Shown one piece after another: positions 43,857 to 50,717 of a stretch of 64,000 bases of DNA. Both the position numbers and the translations under genes were made by a program. The number at the start of each line of letters is the position of its first letter. Within the stretch, counting starts at the first letter, position 1. A model generated the notes under the pieces. That model was not told the origin of the DNA and did not search any database. It worked only from the letters and a program-made list of their open reading frames with translations. The stretch spans positions 1-64,000 of the forward strand of contig NZ_QHHQ01000001.1 in assembly GCF_003258595.1 (NCBI RefSeq). The letters are read 5' to 3'. This DNA is from Acuticoccus sediminis. Lineage in GTDB: Bacteria > Pseudomonadota > Alphaproteobacteria > Rhizobiales > Amorphaceae.

Positions 43857-45360
43857 CGTCGGCCTCCTCCACCAGGGCTTTCGTCGACGGGTGTTGCGGG
43901 CGCTCGAAGATCTCCTCCGGCGTCCCCTCCTCTACCACCACGCCGTCGTCCATCACCATGATACGATCGGCGAGCGTGCGGACCAGGGCGAGGTCGTGCG
44001 CGATGAAGACGAGGGCGAGGCTGTCCTCGCGCGACAGGCGGTCGAACAGCGCCACGATCTGCCCCCGCAGCGCCGCGTCGAGCGCCGAGACCGGCTCGTC
44101 CGCGAGCAGCACCTTCGGCCCGGCGACCAGCGCGCGGGCGATGGCGATGCGCTGGCGCTGCCCGCCCGAGAACGCGTGCGGCCGCCGCTGCAGCGCCTCC
44201 GGCGGGAGGCCGACGCGTTCCAGCGCCTCGACCGCCCGCGCCCTGCGCTCGGCCCGCGACAGCGTCGTCGCATGAAGCGGCTCGGTCACGATCCGCAGCA
44301 CCGTGTGGCGGGGGTTGAAGCTCGTCGCCGGATCCTGGAAGACCATCTGCGCGTCGCGGCGCAGGATCGGCGAACCGGGCGCGACGGGCGTGCCGGCGAG
44401 CGTCAGCGCGCCTTCCATCGGCAGGAGGCCGAGCATGGCGCGGACCAGGGTCGTCTTGCCGCTGCCCGACCCGCCGACCAGCGCGATCCGCTCACCCGGC
44501 TCCACCGCGAACGACACGCCCTTGACGATCGCCCGCCCGCCGCGCGCGACACGGATGTTTTCCGCCTCCAGCACCGGCGCGCGCGGCGCCGCATCGGGCC
44601 GCGGCGGCAGCGTGACGACGCGCGAGGCGGCGAGCGCGCGGCCCGCTTCGCTGCGGGGATGGGTCAGTGCATCGGCCCCCTCCTCCGCGATTGCCCCGTC
44701 CGCCATGACGACGACCCGCCCCGCACGCCGTGCGACGGAGAGGTCGTGGGTGATGAGGACGAGCGCGGTGCCCCGCTCCGCGGTCAGCCGCTCGAGAAGG
44801 TCGAGAACACGCAACGAGGTCACGGCGTCGAGCGCGCTCGTCGGCTCGTCGGCGACGACGAGGCGGGGCGAGAGTGCCACCGCGATGGCGATCGCGACGC
44901 GCTGACGCTGCCCGCCCGAGAGCTGATGCGGGTAGCGCTCCGGCCCGACGCCGGCGTCGGTGAGACCGGTCCGGTCGAGGAGTTCCATCACCATGCGCGC
45001 GCGCTCGCGCGAGGGCGTGTCGGTATGGAGGCGGATCGCCTCGTCGATCTGCGAGCCGATCCGCTTGACCGGATTGAGTGCCGTCGCCGGTTCCTGGAAC
45101 ACCATCGACACGACCGCGCCGCGCAGCCTCGCCACCTCGCGGTCGGGCATCCCGAGGAGCTCCCGCCCGTCGATCCGGACGGTGCCGGTGTACCGCACGC
45201 CCGCCGGCGGCAGCGCCAGCATCGCCCGCGCCGTCAGCGACTTGCCCGAGCCGGAGGCGCCGACGATGGCGACACGCTCCCCCGCCCCGATCCGCAGCGA
45301 GATGTCCCGGACGAGGGTGTCGCCACCGGCCCTCGCGGTCAGCCGTTCCAGCTCGAGCAT
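43846..45360 (-). CDS. Peptide/nickel-type ABC transporter, two ATPases fused in one chain
   Basis: 504 residues carrying two complete nucleotide-binding domains. The first has Walker A GASGSGKS (34-41), signature LSGGQRQ and Walker B VVADEPTS; the second has GGSGSGKTT (near 297-305), FSGGQRQ and LLADEPVS. DppD/DppF-type subunits are usually separate, but fused forms are frequent in rhizobial importers. Both halves look active. The start at 45360 overlaps the permease stop by one base (TGATG). It powers the DppB/DppC-type permease pair encoded upstream. Confidence 0.93.
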   Translation of the reverse strand: MLELERLTARAGGDTLVRDISLRIGAGERVAIVGASGSGKSLTARAMLALPPAGVRYTGTVRIDGRELLGMPDREVARLRGAVVSMVFQEPATALNPVKRIGSQIDEAIRLHTDTPSRERARMVMELLDRTGLTDAGVGPERYPHQLSGGQRQRVAIAIAVALSPRLVVADEPTSALDAVTSLRVLDLLERLTAERGTALVLITHDLSVARRAGRVVVMADGAIAEEGADALTHPRSEAGRALAASRVVTLPPRPDAAPRAPVLEAENIRVARGGRAIVKGVSFAVEPGERIALVGGSGSGKTTLVRAMLGLLPMEGALTLAGTPVAPGSPILRRDAQMVFQDPATSFNPRHTVLRIVTEPLHATTLSRAERRARAVEALERVGLPPEALQRRPHAFSGGQRQRIAIARALVAGPKVLLADEPVSALDAALRGQIVALFDRLSREDSLALVFIAHDLALVRTLADRIMVMDDGVVVEEGTPEEIFERPQHPSTKALVEEADDVP

Positions 45361-46160
45361 CAGGCGCCGCCGGCGAAACGCGGGTCGAGACGGCGGTTGA
45401 ACGCCTCGCCGAGGGTGGTGGCCGCGAGCACCGTGACGACGATGGCGAGGCCCGGCCAGACGGCGAGCTGCGGCGCGAGTGCGATCAGCGTCTGCGCCTC
45501 GGCCAGCATGCGGCCCCACGAGACGGTCGGCGGCTGCGCGCCGAGACCGACGTACGAAAGGCTCGCCTCGGCGAGGATGGCGATGGCGAACTGCGTCGCC
45601 GCCTGCGTCATGACGAGGGGTGCCACGAGCGGCGCCACGTGCTCAACCGCGATGCGGGCGCGCCCCTTCCCCGCGAGGCGTGCCGCGTCGACGAAGTCGA
45701 GCGCCAGCACCCGGCGCGCGGACGAGGCGGTCAGCCGCATGAACACGGGAATGTTGAAAATACCGATCGCGATCAGCGCGTTGAGCGCCGACGGTCCGTA
45801 GAAGGTGGTGAGGATCGCGGCGACGATCAGCGCCGGGAAGGCGAACACGATGTCCCCGCCCAGCATCAGCACCGAATTGCCGAGGCGGCCGGAGGATGCG
45901 GCCGCGAGCCCCAACGGCGCGCCGATCCCGACCCCGATGAGGATCGCCCCGGCCCCGACGCCCAGCGAGGTCCGCGCCCCCGCCATCAGCATGGAGAGGA
46001 TGTCCCGGCCGTAATGGTCGGTGCCGAGCGGGTGGGTGAGCGCCGGCATGGCGAACCGGTGCGCCATGTCGAACCCGTCGACCGGATAGGGCGTCCAGAC
46101 CAGCGCGGCGAGCGCGGCCGCGACGACGACCGCGAGGACGAGCGCGGCGGCGAGCCTCAT
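45360..46160 (-). CDS. Peptide/nickel-type ABC transporter permease, DppC type
   Basis: 266 residues with about six membrane segments. HPLGTDHYGRDILS near the N-terminus and the coupling-loop DFVDAARLAGKGRARI are typical of DppC/OppC; SLSYVGLGAQPP lies towards the end. The ATG at 46160 overlaps the preceding permease stop in ATGA; an earlier in-frame ATG would run into that gene. It forms the membrane channel together with the DppB-type subunit. Substrate is unknown. Confidence 0.93.
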   Translation of the reverse strand: MRLAAALVLAVVVAAALAALVWTPYPVDGFDMAHRFAMPALTHPLGTDHYGRDILSMLMAGARTSLGVGAGAILIGVGIGAPLGLAAASSGRLGNSVLMLGGDIVFAFPALIVAAILTTFYGPSALNALIAIGIFNIPVFMRLTASSARRVLALDFVDAARLAGKGRARIAVEHVAPLVAPLVMTQAATQFAIAILAEASLSYVGLGAQPPTVSWGRMLAEAQTLIALAPQLAVWPGLAIVVTVLAATTLGEAFNRRLDPRFAGGA

Positions 46161-47098
46161 GCGGCGCTCCTCTGCCGCGGGTTGGTCCACGCCGCGATCG
46201 CGTCGCAGAGCGCGTTGACCACGACGACCGTCGCGACGACCACGAGGCAGATGCCCTGCACGAGCGTCACGTCACGCTGCGCCACGGCCTGGAACAGCAG
46301 CCGCCCGAGGCCGGGCAGGTTGAACACGGTCTCGATCACGATGGCCCCCGCCACGAGGAAGCCGAACTGCATGCCGACGATCGTGAGGATCGGCGCCCAG
46401 GCGTTCGGGAGCGCGTGGACGATCACCGCCCCCGCCTCGCGCCGCCCCTTGGCTCTGGCGAGCGCGACGTAGTCCTCGTCCATCGCCTCGGTGACCGCGG
46501 TGCGCACGATGCGGGTCAGGATCGACGCCTGCGGGATCGCCAGCGCGATCGCCGGCAGGGCCAGCGCGCCGAGGCCGGGCCACAGACCCGCCTGCCATCC
46601 GGGAAAGCCACCGGAAGGCGCCCAGCGGAGGTAGACGGCGAACGTATATATAAAGAGTAGCCCCAGCCACAGCGCGGGGATGGAGAGGCCCACCTGCGCG
46701 GCCGTCTGCACCAGCCGGTCCGGGAGGCGGCCGCGGCGGATGGCGGCGAGGAGCCCCATCGGCAGCGCGACCCCCACCGACAGGGCGAGCGCCAGCAGCG
46801 CGAGCGGCACCGACACCTCGGCCCGCTCCGCCATGAGTTCGACCACCGGGACGTCGTAGGTGCCGGACATGCCGAAGTCCCCGGTGGCGACGCCGCCGAG
46901 CCAGCGCACGAAGCGCTCCGGTACAGGCTTGTCCAGCCCCATCTCCGCCCGGAGCGCCGCGACGGCCTCGGGCTCGGCGTTCATGCCGAGGCGAAGCTGG
47001 GCCGCGTCCCCGGGCAGCACGCTCATCGCCACGAAGACGATGGCGCTGGCCACGAGGAGTGTGCCGAGGAGCTGGGCGAGGCGCGTCAATGCCCCCAC
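46157..47098 (-). CDS. Peptide/nickel-type ABC transporter permease, DppB type
   Basis: 313 residues starting from a GTG at 47098. LVASAIVFVAMSVLPGD at the start, the loop DEDYVALARAKGRRE and the segment VIETVFNLPGLGRLL are standard for the DppB/OppB family. About six membrane segments are expected. Only 13 bases separate it from the binding-protein gene, so the five genes from binding protein to aldolase form an operon. The ribosome site is weak, in keeping with coupling to the preceding gene. Confidence 0.93.
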   Translation of the reverse strand: MGALTRLAQLLGTLLVASAIVFVAMSVLPGDAAQLRLGMNAEPEAVAALRAEMGLDKPVPERFVRWLGGVATGDFGMSGTYDVPVVELMAERAEVSVPLALLALALSVGVALPMGLLAAIRRGRLPDRLVQTAAQVGLSIPALWLGLLFIYTFAVYLRWAPSGGFPGWQAGLWPGLGALALPAIALAIPQASILTRIVRTAVTEAMDEDYVALARAKGRREAGAVIVHALPNAWAPILTIVGMQFGFLVAGAIVIETVFNLPGLGRLLFQAVAQRDVTLVQGICLVVVATVVVVNALCDAIAAWTNPRQRSAA

Positions 47099-47111
47099 GG
47101 ATGCCGCCCGG

Positions 47112-48584
47112 TCACTCCTTCCATTCGACGTGCGTGACGTCGTTCGCCTGGATGGGGGAGTCGTGCCAGAAGCCGGTCAGCCGCGCGTCCCAGACGCCGA
47201 TCTTCGGCAGGACGAACAGGAATGCGTTCACGGCATCGTCGGCGATCAGCTTCTGCGCCTCCTGCAGCAGGCCGATCCGCGCGTCGGGGTCCGCCTCGGT
47301 GCCGAGTTTGGCCAGAACCTCATCCAGCCGGGCGTTTGCCACGTGGAAGTAGTAGTCCGGACGGCCATAGATGCCGATGTCGTTGGGTTCGGTGTGGGCG
47401 ACGATGGTGAGATCGTAGTCCTTGCCCTTGAAGGCCGAGGACAGCCACTCGGCCCACTCCACCGGCTTCAGCGAAACGTCGATTCCGACCTGCCGGAGCT
47501 GCGCGGCGATGAGCTCGCCGGAGCGGCGGGCGTAAGCCGGCGGCGGCAGGGTGATCGTCAGCGAAAGGTTGGTGACGCCCGCGTCGGCGAGCAGGGCCCT
47601 GGCCCGGTCGGGGTCGTAGCCGTTCACGCCGGTGAGGTCGATATAGGCCGGATTGTGCGGCGGCATGTGCGAGCCGATCGGCGTCCCGGCACCGTACATC
47701 GCGCCCGCGATCAGCACGTCGCGGTTGATCGCGGCGGAGATCGCCTGGCGCACCTCCAGCTTGTCGAACGGGGCGCGGGCGGAATTGATCGCCAGGATCA
47801 CCTCGCCCTCGGTGGTGCCGATCTCGACCGTGAAGCTCTCGTTCGCCTCCAGCACCGGGACCTGCTCCGGCGCGGGGAAGTTCGGGTAGGCGTTGACGTC
47901 GCCGGCGAGCAGCGAGGCGAGCGCGGTTCCGGGGTCGGAAACGAAGGCGAACTCCACCCGCGGCACGCGCGCGGGCTCGCCCCAGTAGCCGTCGTAGCGG
48001 GTGAGAATCACGCGGTCGCCGCGGCGCCAGTCCTCGAACATGAACGGTCCGGTCCCGACCGGGGCCTGCTTGTTGCCGTCGGCGCTGTCAGGATGGACCA
48101 TCACCGCGTCACCCCAGCCGAGCGAGTACGGGAGGTTCGCGTCGGGGCGCGACAGGGTGATCTTCAGGGTGGTCGGATCGACCGCCTCGACCGAATCGAT
48201 GGCGGCGAAGAGCTGCGGCTGTGCATTCTCGGCGCCCGCCGCCCGGAAGCGGTCCAGCGCGAACTTCGCGACCGAGGCGTCGAACGGCTTGCCGTCGTGG
48301 AAGGTGACGCCTTCGCGCAGGGTGAAGGTCCAGGACATGCCGTCGTCCGCGACCTCCCAGCCGGTGGCGAGCTGCGGCTGCACGGTGCCGTCCGCCGCGA
48401 TCTGGGTCAGGCCCTGGAAGACATTGTCATAGAGCACCTCGTCGATGGCCGCGGCGGCGCCGGCGGTGGGATCGAGATGCGGTGGCTCGAGGGCCATTCC
48501 GACGACGAGCGGTCGTTCAACCTGGGCCATCGCACTGAGCGGGAGGACGAGGAGCGCAACGGCGAGACAAAGACGGCTGAGCAT
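47112..48584 (-). CDS. Periplasmic substrate-binding protein, SBP_bac_5 (dipeptide/nickel) type
   Basis: 490 residues; the ATG at 48584 starts a Sec signal peptide (MLSRLCLAVALLVLPLSAMA). Family landmarks are PHLDPTAGAAAAIDEVLYDN, VTFHDGKPFDASVAKFALDR and GTGPFMFEDWRRGDRV (each a typical SBP_bac_5 stretch). It binds its ligand in the periplasm for the DppB/DppC/ATPase complex. Family members carry peptides, nickel, glutathione, opines or plant sugars. An adjacent aldolase in the operon argues for a carbohydrate-like ligand. It is the first gene of the operon, with its promoter in 48585-48780. Confidence 0.93.
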   Translation of the reverse strand: MLSRLCLAVALLVLPLSAMAQVERPLVVGMALEPPHLDPTAGAAAAIDEVLYDNVFQGLTQIAADGTVQPQLATGWEVADDGMSWTFTLREGVTFHDGKPFDASVAKFALDRFRAAGAENAQPQLFAAIDSVEAVDPTTLKITLSRPDANLPYSLGWGDAVMVHPDSADGNKQAPVGTGPFMFEDWRRGDRVILTRYDGYWGEPARVPRVEFAFVSDPGTALASLLAGDVNAYPNFPAPEQVPVLEANESFTVEIGTTEGEVILAINSARAPFDKLEVRQAISAAINRDVLIAGAMYGAGTPIGSHMPPHNPAYIDLTGVNGYDPDRARALLADAGVTNLSLTITLPPPAYARRSGELIAAQLRQVGIDVSLKPVEWAEWLSSAFKGKDYDLTIVAHTEPNDIGIYGRPDYYFHVANARLDEVLAKLGTEADPDARIGLLQEAQKLIADDAVNAFLFVLPKIGVWDARLTGFWHDSPIQANDVTHVEWKE

Positions 48585-48783
48585 GACGTGCCCCGATATT
48601 TCGTGGTCGAGGCAGGTGTAGCGCGAGGCTCGGCGCGGCACCATAGAGGTTCCGATACGCGCCATAAGGACCCGGCTGTTGGCAAAGCGTTAAGCGTGAT
48701 CCATTTGCAACACGCAATGGAACTTCGCATTCGCTACCGGGTTATGGTATGAGTTTTTGCGTCGCAGCAGTGTTGCAGCGGCA

Positions 48784-48807
48784 CCATCCGGGGGAATGGA
48801 TGGCATT
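48784..48807. repeat. 24-bp hairpin repeat, copy 1
   Basis: CCATCC-GGGGGAAT-GGATGG followed by CATT. It matches the copy at 48913-48936 in 22 of 24 positions, and each copy can fold through CCATCC/GGATGG. Confidence 0.75.
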
Positions 48808-48830
48808 GGGCAGGCGCGCCCCGCGAGGTT

Positions 48831-48858
48831 CGGCAGTTTCGGCTGCCGGGCCTTTTTT
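48831..48858 (+). terminator. Orphan plus-strand Rho-independent terminator
   Basis: CGGCAG (48831-48836) and CTGCCG (48843-48848) form a stem around TTTCGG, followed by GGCC and TTTTTT (48853-48858). No plus-strand gene precedes it for several kilobases, so it may end a small RNA starting somewhere near 48740-48780. Confidence 0.6.
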
Positions 48859-48881
48859 CTTATGCTCGCTGCCCTGAAAAC

Positions 48882-48911
48882 GAAAAAGGGCCCGGCGTTG
48901 CCGCCGGGCCC
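48882..48911 (-). terminator. Rho-independent terminator of the porin gene
   Basis: On the minus strand GGGCCCGGC and GCCGGGCCC (48911-48888) form a perfect 9-base stem with a 6-base loop, followed by TTTTTCG. It lies 24 bases after the porin stop codon. Confidence 0.9.
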
Positions 48912-48912
48912 T

Positions 48913-48936
48913 CCATCCGGGGGAAAGGATGGAATT
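48913..48936. repeat. 24-bp hairpin repeat, copy 2, at the porin 3' end
   Basis: CCATCC-GGGGGAAA-GGATGG followed by AATT. It abuts and slightly overlaps the porin stop codon (48935-48937) and lies next to the terminator. It is nearly identical to the copy at 48784-48807. Confidence 0.75.
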
Positions 48937-50176
48937 AGAAGGTACGCTGAGCGCGGAGGAAGCCGGCCAGAGCGTTACCGTCACCGAGGTGGTCGGTGTC
49001 GACGTACTTGTACTGCAGACCACCGGCGAAGACGAAGCCGGAGACGATCTCGTAGGAGAGCATGCCGTCAACCGTGATGCTCTGGATGTCGCCAGCGTCG
49101 GAGTCGTTGGCCTGGTCGTAGTAAGCGTAACCGCCGCCCAGGGTGTAGGACAGAGCCGGCGTGAAGCTGGTGGAGAAACCACCGGCGACCGAGAAGGCGT
49201 CTGTCAGGTCGAAGTTACCCGAAGCGTCGTTCCAGTAGCCGTCGATCACGTCAGCAACCGGCGTCTCGTTCACGTAGGCCGCCGAACCATGCGAGTAAGC
49301 CGCCTGGATGCCGACCGTGGTGTCCGTGCCGAACGGAACGTTGATGGTCACGCCACCGCCGACACCGTAAGCGATCTCGCTCTCGGAGTCAGAGTAGATG
49401 CCGTTGCCGTTCAGGCGACCGGCCTCACGGTAGCCGACGAAGCCCATGATCTGAGCCGAACCCCAGCCCTGATCGACGCGGATGTTCGCGACCAGATCCG
49501 GAACCCAGGCCGTCTTGTCGTACGCCTCATCATCACCGCTGCCGACGTCGATGTCGGACTGGATGCCGAGCTGGCGGCTGCTGGAGTCTTCGATCGACAG
49601 CGAAGCGGAGAAGCCGTTGCCGAACGCGGCGGTGTAGGCCGCAACCATCGTGTGATGGTCAGACGTCGGGGCTTCCCAGAAGAACTGCGAACCGAAGAAG
49701 GCGTCGCTGTAGTCCCAGAACGAACGGGTGTTACCGAAGGTCAGGCCGCCGAACTGGATGAAGGCGCGCTCGACGTCCGTCTGCTGGAAAGAGTTACCGT
49801 CTTCCCAGTTCCACTGCAGTTCGGTGAAGGTACGCAGAAGACCGAACTCGGTGGACGTGCGGGAGTCGAGGTAGAGGTACGCACGAGCACGGAAGCGGTA
49901 GCCACGCTCGTTGTCACGGTCGTAACCACGGTTGGTGATCTCGTAGTCGCCACCGTCGGCGGAGAGGTCACCGAAGAACTGGTAGTCGGCACGGATACGG
50001 CCGGCAACGCGCAGGCAGGTCTCCGTACCCGGGATGTAGTAAAAGCCCGTGCCGTAGGCGTCGCAGATGCGAACGTACTCGACAGGCTCGACGACGACCG
50101 GAAGGTCCGCCGCCTGCGCCCCGGTCACCGCGAGAGCACCCGCAGCCGTGCCGAGGACAAGACGCTTAATGTTCAT
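48935..50176 (-). CDS. Alphaproteobacterial outer-membrane porin (Porin_2 type)
   Basis: 413 residues. A signal peptide (MNIKRLVLGTAAGALAVTGAQA) is followed by ADLP and the family signature RICDAYGTGFYYIPGTETCL with its two cysteines, then VAGRIRADYQF. The rest is made of short amphipathic strands and the protein ends in Phe (LRAQRTF), as needed for barrel assembly. It forms a general diffusion channel in the outer membrane, related to Brucella Omp2b and rhizobial RopA. GGAGA lies seven bases before ATG 50176. Codon use is more selective than in neighbours, as expected for an abundant protein. A clear terminator follows and a long leader precedes it. Confidence 0.93.
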   Translation of the reverse strand: MNIKRLVLGTAAGALAVTGAQAADLPVVVEPVEYVRICDAYGTGFYYIPGTETCLRVAGRIRADYQFFGDLSADGGDYEITNRGYDRDNERGYRFRARAYLYLDSRTSTEFGLLRTFTELQWNWEDGNSFQQTDVERAFIQFGGLTFGNTRSFWDYSDAFFGSQFFWEAPTSDHHTMVAAYTAAFGNGFSASLSIEDSSSRQLGIQSDIDVGSGDDEAYDKTAWVPDLVANIRVDQGWGSAQIMGFVGYREAGRLNGNGIYSDSESEIAYGVGGGVTINVPFGTDTTVGIQAAYSHGSAAYVNETPVADVIDGYWNDASGNFDLTDAFSVAGGFSTSFTPALSYTLGGGYAYYDQANDSDAGDIQSITVDGMLSYEIVSGFVFAGGLQYKYVDTDHLGDGNALAGFLRAQRTF

Positions 50177-50717
50177 GTCTCGATCTCCAAAGATGTTCAC
50201 TTGTAGAGGCCCTTTGACTTTCGTTCCGGCGGTGACCCGAGGGCCGAAAGTCGCCGGACTTCCAACTGATTTGATCAAGCCGCTGCGGCCCGCCCAAACC
50301 GCGATGGGGTCGTTGCCGCCCCGTCGCAAAGCCACATTGCTCAGGTGCCTCGCTCACGGCAACGGAAAGCGTGCGGGTGAAACTCGCTGAACCCCGCACG
50401 CAATCTGCGATGTTGCACGGACAACACGTTTTCGCCCGCAACCCGGACAAAATCGCCCCAAACGGCAAGGATCCATTAGGATTTCGGGGGGAGGGGACGT
50501 GCCCCTTTGTGGATAATCCGATGCCGCCAACGGTGGTATCCGCTTGCTGGTCGGCCCGCCGGTCGCGCCGGGCCCTGTCCTCGATATCGCATGAGATTAC
50601 CGCATCGGCTGGGGCGGGGCTGATCGCTCCCGCGCGGTCCCGTCGCCGGACCGGGTCCGGTCGGGGCGATATGGCCGAAATGCAACACGACCTGTAGCTG
50701 CCGTAGCAGCCGCCGCA
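50177..50717. other. Long leader and promoter region of the porin gene
   Basis: 541 bases without a supported gene, between the end of the treY gene and the porin start. The part next to the porin probably makes a long 5' untranslated leader; it holds the inverted repeat at 50216-50252. The part near treY (50500-50717) shows nothing recognisable. I found no -35/-10 pair good enough to report. Confidence 0.4.
50216..50252 (-). promoter_or_regulatory. Inverted repeat in the porin leader
   Basis: GACTTTCG (50216-50223) and CGAAAGTC (50245-50252) are perfect 8-base arms with a 21-base spacer, 40 bases upstream of the porin start codon. It could fold as a stem in the leader mRNA or serve as a protein site. 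Confidence 0.4.

Larger units (their letters stand above)
48585..48934. other. Intergenic region with hairpins, two terminators and a possible sRNA
   Basis: 350 bases with no supported protein gene. From left to right it holds the promoter region of the binding-protein operon, a hairpin copy (48784-48807), a plus-strand terminator (48831-48858), the porin terminator on the minus strand (48882-48911) and the second hairpin copy (48913-48936). No plus-strand gene ends here, so the plus-strand terminator is orphaned. Confidence 0.5.
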
